DNA from: CAILHX01 sp036561085
GTDB lineage: Bacteria; Pseudomonadota; Gammaproteobacteria; Burkholderiales; Methylophilaceae
Direction: 5' to 3'
Length of the DNA stretch: 30,708 bases
Assembly: GCA_036561085.1 (NCBI GenBank)
Contig: DATBPY010000102.1
Coordinates: 1-30,708, forward strand
The notes beneath the pieces were generated by a model. The model was given only the letters and a program-made list of their open reading frames with translations. It did not search any database and was not told where the DNA came from. How positions within the stretch are numbered: position 1 is the first letter of the stretch; every line of letters starts with the position of its first letter. Positions 6,979 to 15,582 of the stretch are shown here, piece after piece. Both the position numbers and the translations under genes were made by a program.

Positions 6979-8154
6979 ATGCTCATGCGTTTTTTGCTTA
7001 TATTGTTGCTCGCTCTATTGGCGGGTTGCACTTCCGTTACCGATCTCAAGGATGATTTCACCGAGCGTTTTATGGGGCGTGAGCCGGCCCATGCTCCCAG
7101 CGAATTGAAAGAAGACTTCAAGCCAAGTGTAGAACTTAAGGTTTTATGGCAAGCCAATGTAGGCGCCTCGACAGATTTTGACTTTGTTCCGGCCGTATAT
7201 GATAACGCCGTGTTCGCCGCGAGCCAGACCGGAGACTTGTACAAGCTGGACAGCGTTACGGGCAAACCTCTCTGGCATGTGGTGGCGGGAGAGAATATTT
7301 CCGGCGGCGTAGGTGCGGGCGAAGGCTTGGTGCTGGTAGGTACCAGCAAAGGCATGGTGTTGGCATTCGATGAAAAAACCGGGAAAGCATTGTGGCAATC
7401 CAAAATAGCCAGCGAGATACTTTCTCCTCCTAAAGTGTTCAAGGACGTGGTGGTGGTGCGTAGCGGCGATTCACGTATTTACGGGCTGAATGCAGCTGAC
7501 GGCAAGCGCAAATGGGTATACGAAAGAGTAACGCCGGCCTTGACCTTACGTAGCAGCGCCGGAGTAACGGTGGATGGAGAAGGTGCTGTATTCGCAGGGT
7601 TTTCCGGCGGCAAACTGGTTGCATTGAATAGCGCAGACGGCAGAGTGTATTGGGAAGCTACTGTCACCTTACCCAAAGGTGCCACGGAGATCGAGCGTAT
7701 CGCCGACATCACCAGTTTACCGGTAGTGGAAGGTCGTTATGTCTATGCGGTTGCTTACCAAGGCAGTGTCGTCTCTATAGAACGCGCATCCGGCAAAGTG
7801 CTATGGAATCACGAGCTCTCGAGTTACAACGGTTTGGCCGTAGATGGCGCGGTGATTTACGTCACGCAAGGCAACGATGCCATGTATTCACTGGATTATG
7901 CTTCCGGCCGTAGTTACTGGCGACAAGGAGATCTGCTGTATCGTCAATTATCCGCCCCTGTGGTGTTGGACCGTTCTGCCTTGGTGGGCGATCTGGAGGG
8001 TTGGGTACACTTATTGGCTCGTGACGACGGTGCTATTGTCGGTCGTATTAAAACCGATGGTACGGCCATCATGCCGCAACCGGTTGAACTCGCCAGCGGC
8101 ATCGCATTAGTACAAACGCGTGGCGGTGGGCTATTCGCCATCGCTATTAAATAA
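6979..8154 (+). CDS. bamB: Outer-membrane assembly lipoprotein BamB
   Basis: The 391-residue product is the beta-propeller lipoprotein of the BAM complex, which inserts beta-barrel proteins into the outer membrane. The lipobox LLAGC near residue 17 follows a hydrophobic signal peptide. Repeated blades of the PQQ-enzyme type are visible (for example GDLYKLDSVTGKPLWH, GMVLAFDEKTGKALWQ, RIYGLNAADGKRKWVY, VSIERASGKVLWN); despite the blade family name BamB does not bind PQQ. Two starts are possible: AAGGA sits three bases before the first ATG and nine bases before a second ATG at 6985, which would give MRFLLILLLALLAGC. The second has the better spacing. The gene lies between yfgM and der as in related bacteria. 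Confidence 0.95.
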   Translation: MLMRFLLILLLALLAGCTSVTDLKDDFTERFMGREPAHAPSELKEDFKPSVELKVLWQANVGASTDFDFVPAVYDNAVFAASQTGDLYKLDSVTGKPLWHVVAGENISGGVGAGEGLVLVGTSKGMVLAFDEKTGKALWQSKIASEILSPPKVFKDVVVVRSGDSRIYGLNAADGKRKWVYERVTPALTLRSSAGVTVDGEGAVFAGFSGGKLVALNSADGRVYWEATVTLPKGATEIERIADITSLPVVEGRYVYAVAYQGSVVSIERASGKVLWNHELSSYNGLAVDGAVIYVTQGNDAMYSLDYASGRSYWRQGDLLYRQLSAPVVLDRSALVGDLEGWVHLLARDDGAIVGRIKTDGTAIMPQPVELASGIALVQTRGGGLFAIAIK

Positions 8155-8158
8155 GTAC

Positions 8159-9487
8159 ATGCTTCCTACCATCGTCCTCGTCGGCCGGCCTAATGTCGGC
8201 AAATCCACGCTTTTCAATCGGCTGACTAAAACCCGTGACGCCTTGGTGGCGGACTTTCCCGGCCTGACCCGGGATCGTCACTATGGTAGGGGCGTGATAG
8301 GCGACAGGCCCTATCTGGTGGTGGATACCGGCGGTTTTGAACCATCCGCGGACAACGGCATCATGGTCGAGATGGCCAAACAGACCTTGCAGGCGATCGA
8401 TGAGTCCGATGCCATTATCTTTTTGGTGGATGGCAGGCAAGGCGTCACGCCGCAAGACAAGATCATCTCCGATCGCTTAAGGCGTAGCAAACGCCCTGTC
8501 GTCCTCGCAGTGAACAAGTGCGAGGGCATGAACCGCGCGACGGTGGTGGCCGAATTCTATGAGCTGGGGCTGGGCGAGCCTTATGCCGTCTCTTCCGCTC
8601 ACGGTGAGGGTATACGCGATCTGGTCTCGTTGGCACTGGAAGATATGCCCCCCGAGCCAGAAGAGGATGAAGACGAGAATGAAAGAAACCCCAGGATCGC
8701 ACTGGTGGGTCGCCCCAATGTAGGCAAATCTACCATGATCAATACCCTGCTGGGAGAAGAGCGCGTGATCGCCTTTGATCAGCCGGGCACTACACGCGAT
8801 GCTATCCATATCGATTTCGAGCGCGAAGGGAAAAAATATACATTGATCGATACCGCCGGTATCCGGCGGCGCGGCAAGGTATTCGAGGCGATAGAAAAGT
8901 TCTCCGTCATCAAGACCTTGCAGGCGATCGAGGATGCGAATGTGGTGGTATTGGTGCTGGATGCACAGGATGCCATCACCGAGCAGGACGGCAGCTTGGC
9001 AGCATTCGTACTGGAAACCGGGCGGGCTTTGGTGGTGGCGGTGAATAAATGGGACGGCTTGAAAGAAGAAAAACGCGATGAAGTAAAAAAAGATATCGCA
9101 CGCAAATTGAGTTTTCTTACCTATGCTAAATTCCACTATGTTTCAGCACTGAAGGGGCAAGGATTGCCGCCATTGTTAAAGTCGGTGGATGGAGCATTTG
9201 CTGCGGCCATGGCAAAACTTTCTACGCCAAAATTAACTAGAGTACTGGAGCAGGCAGTAGAACAGCATGCCCCCCCGATCTCTGCCGGTATCCGTCCGAA
9301 ATTACGTTATGCCCATCAAGGCGGTAAGAATCCGCCTATCGTTGTCATTCACGGCAACCATACCACTCGCATCCCTGCGAGCTATAAGCGCTATCTGGAA
9401 AAGACTTTCCGTACTGCATTCGAACTTACCGGCACGCCGCTATTGATCCAGTTCAAAACGGGTAGCAACCCCTTTGATGATAAGTAA
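8159..9487 (+). CDS. der: Ribosome biogenesis GTPase Der (EngA)
   Basis: The 442-residue product has two tandem GTPase domains, each with the P-loop GRPNVGKST and DTAG/DTGG-type switch motifs (VVDTGGFEP and LIDTAGIRRRGK), plus NKCE and NKWD guanine-specificity motifs. A C-terminal KH-like domain follows. Der acts in 50S subunit maturation. I start it at 8159, where the product reads MLPTIVLVGRPN; a longer frame from 8120 would overlap the end of bamB and is not typical. No strong ribosome-binding site is visible, so reading through from bamB, four bases upstream, is likely. In many betaproteobacteria hfq comes next; here hfq is about 13 kb further on. Confidence 0.96.
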   Translation: MLPTIVLVGRPNVGKSTLFNRLTKTRDALVADFPGLTRDRHYGRGVIGDRPYLVVDTGGFEPSADNGIMVEMAKQTLQAIDESDAIIFLVDGRQGVTPQDKIISDRLRRSKRPVVLAVNKCEGMNRATVVAEFYELGLGEPYAVSSAHGEGIRDLVSLALEDMPPEPEEDEDENERNPRIALVGRPNVGKSTMINTLLGEERVIAFDQPGTTRDAIHIDFEREGKKYTLIDTAGIRRRGKVFEAIEKFSVIKTLQAIEDANVVVLVLDAQDAITEQDGSLAAFVLETGRALVVAVNKWDGLKEEKRDEVKKDIARKLSFLTYAKFHYVSALKGQGLPPLLKSVDGAFAAAMAKLSTPKLTRVLEQAVEQHAPPISAGIRPKLRYAHQGGKNPPIVVIHGNHTTRIPASYKRYLEKTFRTAFELTGTPLLIQFKTGSNPFDDK

Positions 9488-9571
9488 ATAGGCCGATTCG
9501 CTTGCCGTAGTTCCGGCGGTGCGTTACGCTAGCAGTCGTTTTGACGAACCACGGATTTGCAAGGAAAAATA

Positions 9572-11299
9572 ATGGCTCAAGATGCTCTGCCTCCAATGCC
9601 TGATAACAACCTGCAAAGGGATGAGGATTTACGCCTTTTTCGTGGCATTTTTGAAAGCAGCGGCGAAGGCATCATGGTCACCGATGCGCAAGAAGTCATC
9701 GTCGCCGTCAATCGTGCATTCACTTCGATCACCCAATTTTCCCCAAATGATGTGCTGGGCCAAACGCCCCGAGCGATCAAGTCCGGTCGCCACGACAAGA
9801 TATTCTTTCAGGAGTTGTGGACCAAGCTGAAGCAGGGCGGTTACTGGCAGGGCGAGATATGGAACCGGCGTAAAGACGGCAGCTTGATGCCGACTTGGTC
9901 CAACATCAGCGCGGTGAAGAACCAGAAAGGCCAGGTCACTCACTATTTCTCCACTTTTTCCGACATCAGCGATCATATGGCGGCGGAAGAGCGCATCCGC
10001 CAGCTCGCTTTTTACGACTCCCTGACCGGCTTACCCAACCGCGCTACTTTTTACAGCCTGATCAAACAGACACTCATCCTCGCCCGGCGTGACGACATTT
10101 CCGGCGGCGTGATGTTTATCGACCTGGATCGTTTCAAACACATCAACGATACCTTAGGCCATGGTGCCGGGGATGAACTGGTGCGCCGTGTTTCGGCACG
10201 ACTTAAGACTTGCCTGAGGTCTTCCGACGTAGTGGCAAGATTAGGCGGGGACGAGTTCGTGGTGGGCTTGTTCGATGTCAAGGCGCAGGAAGATGCCGCC
10301 ATCGTTGCACAGAAGATGCTGGCGACTTTTGCCACGCCATTCCTGATCGAAGGTCATGAGATCTCCATTTCCGCCAGTATCGGCATCAGCGTCTATCCAA
10401 ACGACGGTACGGAAGTAGACGATCTGATCAAGTTCGCGGACATTGCCATGTACCGCGCCAAGGAGCGCGGGCGCAATACTTATCTGTTCTATTCCAACGA
10501 CATGAATGTGCGTTCGATAGAGAAATTGCAGATGGAAAGCAATCTGCGGCGGGCCATAGATCGCAAGGAATTGCTGTTGCATTACCAGCCTCAGGCCGAT
10601 ATCCATACCGGAGAGATGACCGGTGCCGAAGTGCTGATCCGTTGGCAGCATCCGGAACGGGGCATGGTGTCGCCCGGTCAATTCATCCCGATCGCGGAAG
10701 AAACCGGCTTGATCGTACGCATCGGACGCTGGGTGATGGATCAGGCTGTGGCGCAGAATAAGGCGTGGCAGGATAAAGGTTTGCCCATCATGAAGCTGGC
10801 GGTCAACCTGGCGGCGCAGCAGTTTCATCCTGCATTGACTGATGAAGTATCGTCAATCTTGCTGGAACACGATCTGTCTCACGAATACCTGGAGCTGGAG
10901 ATCACCGAAAGCATGGTGATGCATAACCCGGATCAGGTCGTCGATATGCTGAAGAACATGGAGAAGATGGGGATCAAAACCTCGTTGGACGACTTCGGTA
11001 CCGGTTATTCGTCGTTGTCTTACCTGAAGCGTTTTCCCATCTACAAACTGAAAGTCGACCAATCTTTCGTGCGCGGTTTGCCTGGGGATGAAGACGATGC
11101 GGCCATCACCCGCGCCATTATCGGCATGGGTAAGAGTCTGGGTCTCAGGGTGATTGCAGAAGGGGTGGAAACTAGAGAGCAGCTGGAATTCTTACGCGCC
11201 GAAGGCTGCGACGAGATACAAGGGTATCTGTTCAGCAAACCCATCCCGCCCGAGGAATTCGAGAAGCTACTGGATAAGGATCACCGGTTCCCGGTATAG
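9572..11299 (+). CDS. PAS-GGDEF-EAL cyclic-di-GMP signalling protein
   Basis: The 575-residue product has a PAS domain (about residues 20-140), a GGDEF diguanylate cyclase domain and an EAL phosphodiesterase domain. GGDEF is intact at 225-229, with a product-inhibition site RSSD at 216-219, so the cyclase may be active and feedback-controlled. The EAL signature reads EVL at 353-355, a common variant. Other catalytic residues are present: NLAAQQF, ELEITES, DDFGTGYSSL, the lysine in YKLKVD, AEGVE and EIQGYLF. Both activities are therefore possible. No membrane segment is seen, so it is probably cytoplasmic. AAGGA lies seven bases before the ATG at 9572, which decides this start over an upstream TTG at 9557. 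The signal sensed by the PAS domain is unknown. Confidence 0.94.
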   Translation: MAQDALPPMPDNNLQRDEDLRLFRGIFESSGEGIMVTDAQEVIVAVNRAFTSITQFSPNDVLGQTPRAIKSGRHDKIFFQELWTKLKQGGYWQGEIWNRRKDGSLMPTWSNISAVKNQKGQVTHYFSTFSDISDHMAAEERIRQLAFYDSLTGLPNRATFYSLIKQTLILARRDDISGGVMFIDLDRFKHINDTLGHGAGDELVRRVSARLKTCLRSSDVVARLGGDEFVVGLFDVKAQEDAAIVAQKMLATFATPFLIEGHEISISASIGISVYPNDGTEVDDLIKFADIAMYRAKERGRNTYLFYSNDMNVRSIEKLQMESNLRRAIDRKELLLHYQPQADIHTGEMTGAEVLIRWQHPERGMVSPGQFIPIAEETGLIVRIGRWVMDQAVAQNKAWQDKGLPIMKLAVNLAAQQFHPALTDEVSSILLEHDLSHEYLELEITESMVMHNPDQVVDMLKNMEKMGIKTSLDDFGTGYSSLSYLKRFPIYKLKVDQSFVRGLPGDEDDAAITRAIIGMGKSLGLRVIAEGVETREQLEFLRAEGCDEIQGYLFSKPIPPEEFEKLLDKDHRFPV

Positions 11300-11308
11300 A
11301 TTTCCAGC

Positions 11309-12145
11309 TTAAGGTTTATTGCCGAACAGCACTTCCCAGAATTTCCACCATTGTTTATTATCTTCCGGCACTTTCCCGGTCAGGAAGTCACTTTGCGGAT
11401 AGCTGGCCTTCAGTACGCGTAGCGTATCCTGCTTATAGTCTTCCAGCCCCAGCGACTCATAGGCACTGATCATAATAATCAGAGCTTCTTCCTGCGTCGG
11501 TGCTTCAGGATATTTTTCCAGAACATATTTGCAGCGGTTGATAGCGGCCAGATAAGCTTGTCGCGCCATATAATATCGGGCTACATGTATTTCATGCTCG
11601 GCCAGAGTGTTGACCAGGAAGCCCATGCGCTGGATGGCATCTTTTGCGTATTTGCTATCCGGGTATTTGGCGACCAGGTCTTTGAAATATAGAAACGAAT
11701 CGCGCAGGGTTTTAGGGTCGCGGTCGCTGATATCTTGTTCGGTGAGTTTTTCCACGATCCCGCGTTCATTGAATGTCGCCAACCCTTTCAGGTAATAGGC
11801 GTAATCCACATTGGGATGGTGCGGGTGTTGTTTGATAAAACGGTCTGCAGCGGCAATGGCGGCTGCAGGATCGGGTTTTTTGTAATAGGCGTACGCGATC
11901 TCGAGCATGGCTTGCACCGCATATGTACCATGAGGATAGCGCGATTCAATTTTCTGGAAGTAACTGATGGCTTTGTCATAATCGTGATCGCGTATTTGGG
12001 CTTCGCCGGCGGCAAAGATCTTTTCCGGTCCCCAGCCTTTGGTGTCGTCAATATCGGTCGGTGCGCCGAAAATGGCGCAGCCGGACAAAACCCACAAGGA
12101 AATAAGCGCTACGGCGAAAACACGTTTCATGGATAATACTTTCAT
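11309..12145 (-). CDS. bamD: Outer-membrane assembly lipoprotein BamD
   Basis: The 278-residue product is the essential TPR lipoprotein of the BAM complex, which works at the inner leaflet of the outer membrane with BamA. It has a signal peptide and lipobox (VLSGC), followed by several TPR units starting GEAQIRDHDYDKAISYFQKI and ending with YKQDTLRVLKASYPQSDF, the usual BamD C-terminal segment. An alternative start lies at 12130 (MKRVFAVALISLW). The gene is divergent from rluD with a 51-bp gap, a pairing common in proteobacteria. It converges closely with the c-di-GMP gene: only nine bases separate their stops and no terminator is visible. Confidence 0.95.
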   Translation of the reverse strand: MKVLSMKRVFAVALISLWVLSGCAIFGAPTDIDDTKGWGPEKIFAAGEAQIRDHDYDKAISYFQKIESRYPHGTYAVQAMLEIAYAYYKKPDPAAAIAAADRFIKQHPHHPNVDYAYYLKGLATFNERGIVEKLTEQDISDRDPKTLRDSFLYFKDLVAKYPDSKYAKDAIQRMGFLVNTLAEHEIHVARYYMARQAYLAAINRCKYVLEKYPEAPTQEEALIIMISAYESLGLEDYKQDTLRVLKASYPQSDFLTGKVPEDNKQWWKFWEVLFGNKP

Positions 12146-12196
12146 AGATACAATCGTTGACCTACCACTAAACCGAATTGACGGAATTATAACTTA

Positions 12197-13270
12197 ATGA
12201 CCGGCCCACAGCCCATTTCACTCACTGTTCCTGCCGATTGTGCCGGCATGCGCCTGGATCAGGTGTTGGCAAAATTATTGCCGGCATATTCGCGCAGCCG
12301 CCTGCAAGGCTGGATCAAAGCCGGACTGGTAAAGATAGGCGGCGTGAATGCCGATGCCAAGACCAAGGTATGGGGTGGCGAGCAGGCTGTGATCATGCCG
12401 CAACCTTTACCGGAGGAGTCTGCATTTATCGCGGAAGATATCGACCTGGATGTCGTATTTGAAGACGATCATATTCTGGTCATTAATAAGCCAGCTGGTC
12501 TAGTCGTCCATCCCGCCGCGGGTAATTGGCAAGGCACATTGCTGAATGGGTTGTTGCATCACTATCCGGGTATTGAAGCGGTACCGCGCGCAGGCATCGT
12601 GCACCGTCTGGACAAAGAGACCAGCGGCTTGCTGGTGGTGGCGAAAACCATCACTGCGCAGACCAATCTGGTACGCCAGCTACAGGCACGAACGGTGAAG
12701 CGCGAGTATCGTGCCATCGTGTGGGGCGTTGTACATGGTAAAGGCAAGGTCAACGCCCCCATCGGGCGTAACCCGCATGACCGTACCAAAATGGCAGTGG
12801 TCAAGCATTTCGGCAAAGTGGCGATCACGCATTTCGAAGCATTGGAGAATTTTTCCTTTCACAGCTATGTGCGATGCCTGCTGGAAACCGGACGTACTCA
12901 CCAGATCCGGGTACACATGCAATCCATCAAGGCGCCCCTGGTAGGCGACCCGGTATATGGCCCCAAGGGCGGCATGATGCCGGGAGTGAAAGTATCGGAA
13001 GATATCGCAACGGCCATACGTGGATTCGGTCGGCAGGCATTACATGCTGCACGCCTGGGCTTGATGCACCCGGCCAGCAATGAAGCCATGCAGTGGCAAT
13101 GCGAGTTGCCGGAAGACATGAAAGGTTTGCTGGCGACCTTGCGCGAAGATGCACGAGCAGCGGTACATGAGGCCGAGCAGAGCCAGGACGGCGAATGGTG
13201 GGAACCCGATCAGCCATACGAATACGACGAAGAAGATGACGAGGATTGGGAAGATGGATCGGATGAGTGA
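12197..13270 (+). CDS. rluD: 23S rRNA pseudouridine synthase RluD
   Basis: The 357-residue product makes pseudouridines in helix 69 of 23S rRNA (positions 1911, 1915 and 1917 in E. coli). An S4 RNA-binding domain occupies roughly residues 15-75 (RLDQVLAKLLPAYSRSRLQG). The catalytic aspartate is D139 in HRLDKETSG. The C-terminal extension is strongly acidic: the last 25 residues, from YEYDEEDDEDWED on, carry almost no positive charge and are longer than in E. coli RluD. No clear ribosome-binding site precedes the ATG at 12197. pgeF follows directly and overlaps or touches the stop. The context (bamD divergent, pgeF downstream) matches the rluD locus of related bacteria and supports RluD rather than RluC. 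Confidence 0.94.
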   Translation: MTGPQPISLTVPADCAGMRLDQVLAKLLPAYSRSRLQGWIKAGLVKIGGVNADAKTKVWGGEQAVIMPQPLPEESAFIAEDIDLDVVFEDDHILVINKPAGLVVHPAAGNWQGTLLNGLLHHYPGIEAVPRAGIVHRLDKETSGLLVVAKTITAQTNLVRQLQARTVKREYRAIVWGVVHGKGKVNAPIGRNPHDRTKMAVVKHFGKVAITHFEALENFSFHSYVRCLLETGRTHQIRVHMQSIKAPLVGDPVYGPKGGMMPGVKVSEDIATAIRGFGRQALHAARLGLMHPASNEAMQWQCELPEDMKGLLATLREDARAAVHEAEQSQDGEWWEPDQPYEYDEEDDEDWEDGSDE

Positions 13271-14000
13271 AATGATCATTCCCGACTGGCCTGCGCCGGC
13301 TAATGTCAAAACGCTGCAGACCACACGCGGCGGCGGCTATAGTCAGCCACCTTATGACAGCCTGAATTTCGGCGATCATGTAGGGGACGACCCCATGGCT
13401 GTCGCCAAGAACCGCCAGAGCTTAAGCCTGCCTAGCGAACCGGTGTGGCTGGAGCAGGTGCATGGAGTGGAAGTGGTTTTGGCGGAGCAAGCCAGTTGTC
13501 GCCCAAGAGCGGATGCCACAGTGTCGTTCCATCCGGGCGCAGTGTGTGCGGTAATGACGGCAGATTGCCTGCCGGTATTGTTGTGCGATCAGGCCGGAAC
13601 CGTAGTGGCGGCTGTCCACGCCGGTTGGCGCGGGTTGGCAGATGGTGTGATAGAAGCGGCTGTGGGCAGAATGCAAGTAGCCCCTGAGGGCATAATGGCT
13701 TGGCTAGGGCCTGCTATCGGCCCGCACGCATTTGAAGTGGGTGACGATGTAAAAGATGCCTTTATGTTGCATGATGCCGTCGCCAATAGTGCTTTTATGC
13801 CTGTTGCTAGTTCTACTTCTTCGGGCGTGCAGAAGTATCTGGCGGATATTTACCTGCTCGCCCGCCAACGGTTGAATGCCTTGGGAATTACCAAAGTCTA
13901 TGGCGGCGGATTGTGTACCTACACGGATAGCGAACGGTTCTTCTCTTTTCGTCGCGATGAGAAGACGGGGCGAATGGCGACACTTATCTGGATGGCTTGA
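13263..14000 (+). CDS. pgeF: PgeF/YfiH family peptidoglycan editing factor (multicopper-oxidase-like)
   Basis: The product, about 245 residues, belongs to the DUF152/YfiH family. The two histidines and the cysteine of the active site are present in LEQVHG, MTADCLPVLL and AAVHAGWRG. In E. coli this protein removes errors in peptidoglycan precursors (L-Ser in place of L-Ala), and relatives show purine-nucleoside phosphorylase or laccase activity. The start is uncertain: in-frame ATGs lie at 13254, 13263 and 13272, all near the rluD stop at 13270; family members usually begin a few residues before IIPDWPAPANV. I chose 13263. Translation is likely coupled to rluD. Confidence 0.92.
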   Translation: MSEMIIPDWPAPANVKTLQTTRGGGYSQPPYDSLNFGDHVGDDPMAVAKNRQSLSLPSEPVWLEQVHGVEVVLAEQASCRPRADATVSFHPGAVCAVMTADCLPVLLCDQAGTVVAAVHAGWRGLADGVIEAAVGRMQVAPEGIMAWLGPAIGPHAFEVGDDVKDAFMLHDAVANSAFMPVASSTSSGVQKYLADIYLLARQRLNALGITKVYGGGLCTYTDSERFFSFRRDEKTGRMATLIWMA

Positions 14001-14015
14001 CAGTCAAGTTATAAT
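13996..14015 (+). promoter_or_regulatory. Palindrome and TATAAT hexamer at the end of pgeF
   Basis: CTTGAC-A-GTCAAG, a perfect 6-bp palindrome, spans the pgeF stop codon and is followed directly by TATAAT (14010-14015). TTGACA and TATAAT are only seven bases apart, too close to act together as a standard promoter, but the TATAAT could be a -10 box reading towards rimO. Function is uncertain. Confidence 0.25.
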
Positions 14016-14031
14016 AGAGACTTGAAGCTGT

Positions 14032-14244
14032 TTAATCGGGGTCTCTGCCATCAGGCTGGGTAGTCTGGCTTGATTCCGAACTTAGCTTATTCCTGCGCCG
14101 TTGCGGCGTGCCGATGATCCATAACAGCAGGCAACAGGGCAACAAACCATACGACACGAACGTGAGTATGGCGGCGACAATATTGGGCTCAGTAGCTGCC
14201 ATTAACGTAGTGACAAACAGCCAGGCGATGGCAACGATATACAT
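14032..14244 (-). CDS. Small two-helix membrane protein, function unknown
   Basis: The product is about 70 residues when started at 14244 (MYIVAIAWLFVTTLMAATEP). It shows two hydrophobic segments, one at the N-terminus and one around VSYGLLPCCLLLWIIG, followed by a basic motif TPQRRRNK and a polar tail. This suggests a small inner-membrane hairpin with its tail in the cytoplasm. An upstream ATG at 14286 would add 14 polar residues but would overlap the start of rimO on the other strand. No ribosome-binding site is obvious. It lies between pgeF and rimO, divergent from rimO. I recognise no named family. Confidence 0.65.
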   Translation of the reverse strand: MYIVAIAWLFVTTLMAATEPNIVAAILTFVSYGLLPCCLLLWIIGTPQRRRNKLSSESSQTTQPDGRDPD

Positions 14245-14262
14245 GATTGAATGAAGGGTAAC

Positions 14263-15582
14263 ATGGCGCAAAATTCTATACCACAAGTCGGCTTCGTTTC
14301 CTTGGGCTGCCCCAAGGCTTCTTCAGATGCCGAACGCATACTGACTCAGTTGCGAGCTGAAGGCTATGAGATCTCAGCTAGCTATCAGGACGCTGATCTG
14401 GTGGTGGTCAATACCTGCGGCTTTATTGATGCTGCCGTGGAAGAATCGCTGGATGCGATAGGTGAAGCGCTGGCTGAAAACGGCAAGGTCATCGTGACCG
14501 GTTGCCTGGGAGCGAAAGGTAGCGTGGTTAAAGATGCACACCCCAGCGTGCTGGCTGTGACCGGCCCGCATGCACTGGATGAAGTGATGGAAGCGGTACA
14601 TTCGCATCTGCCCAAGCTGCACGATCCCTATATCGATCTGATCCCGCCTCAAGGCATCCGTCTTACGCCGGATCATTATGCCTATTTGAAGATATCTGAA
14701 GGCTGTAACCATAGATGCAGTTTTTGCATCATCCCGTCCATGCGTGGCGATCTGGTCAGCCGCCCGGTAGGCGATGTGATGAGTGAGGCGGAGCGTCTGG
14801 TAGAAGCAGGCGTTAAAGAGTTGTTGGTGATCTCGCAAGACACCTCAGCTTATGGTGTCGATGTGAAGTACCGTACCGGTTTCTGGAATGGCCGCCCATT
14901 GAAGACGCGCATGACAGAGTTGACCGCAGCACTAGGCGAGTTGGACGTTTGGGTACGTTTGCATTATGTCTATCCTTATCCGCATGTGGACGAGATCATC
15001 CCGATGATGGCGGAAGGCAAGATACTGCCTTACCTGGATATCCCGTTCCAGCATGCCAGCCCGAAGATACTCAAGGCCATGCGCCGTCCGGGCAACATAG
15101 AGAATACTTTGGAACGTATACGTTCGTGGCGTGAGATTTGCCCCGACCTGACCATACGCAGCACTTTTATTGCCGGTTTCCCCGGCGAGACCGACGAAGA
15201 CTTTCAGATGTTGCTGGATTTTCTGGAAGAGGCGCAACTGGATAGAGTGGGGTGCTTCACCTATTCCGCTGTAGAAGGCGCGGCGGCTAATGCTTTGGCC
15301 GATGCCGTACCGGAACATATCAAGCAAGAACGTCAGTCCATATTCATGGAAACGCAAGCCGAGATCAGCGCTGCCAGACTCGCGGATAAGATAGATCGCA
15401 AGTTGACGGTGTTGGTGGAAGAGGTGAACGAGGAGGGGGCTGTGGCACGCAGCTATGCCGACGCACCGGAAATCGACGGATTGGTGTATGTCGTGGACGG
15501 TGAGGCGTTACAAGTCGGGGAGTTCGCAGAAGTGACGATCACCGACTCTGATCAACACGATCTTTGGGCGAAACTGATTTAA
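14263..15582 (+). CDS. rimO: Ribosomal protein S12 methylthiotransferase RimO
   Basis: The 439-residue radical-SAM enzyme adds a methylthio group to the conserved aspartate of ribosomal protein S12. Three N-terminal cysteines (C16 in SLGCPKASSD, C52 in NTCGF, C81 in TGCLG) hold the auxiliary iron-sulfur cluster, and C148, C152, C155 in CNHRCSFC hold the radical-SAM cluster. A TRAM domain ends the protein. SLGCPKASSDAE and the adjacent sequence separate RimO from its tRNA-modifying relative MiaB. The start at 14263 is preceded by GAAGGG at six bases and is preferred to an in-frame ATG at 14251. The stop overlaps the stop of the convergent gene by two bases. Confidence 0.96.
   Translation: MAQNSIPQVGFVSLGCPKASSDAERILTQLRAEGYEISASYQDADLVVVNTCGFIDAAVEESLDAIGEALAENGKVIVTGCLGAKGSVVKDAHPSVLAVTGPHALDEVMEAVHSHLPKLHDPYIDLIPPQGIRLTPDHYAYLKISEGCNHRCSFCIIPSMRGDLVSRPVGDVMSEAERLVEAGVKELLVISQDTSAYGVDVKYRTGFWNGRPLKTRMTELTAALGELDVWVRLHYVYPYPHVDEIIPMMAEGKILPYLDIPFQHASPKILKAMRRPGNIENTLERIRSWREICPDLTIRSTFIAGFPGETDEDFQMLLDFLEEAQLDRVGCFTYSAVEGAAANALADAVPEHIKQERQSIFMETQAEISAARLADKIDRKLTVLVEEVNEEGAVARSYADAPEIDGLVYVVDGEALQVGEFAEVTITDSDQHDLWAKLI

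Noticed and set aside
8477..9136. 219-codon minus-strand open frame
   Set aside because: It is antisense to der and shows no recognisable domain.
9488..9571. Terminator or promoter between der and the c-di-GMP gene
   Set aside because: Only a 4-bp GCCG/CGGC stem without a T-run and no spaced promoter boxes are visible.
10241..10828. 195-codon minus-strand open frame
   Set aside because: It is antisense to the GGDEF-EAL gene and has no support of its own.
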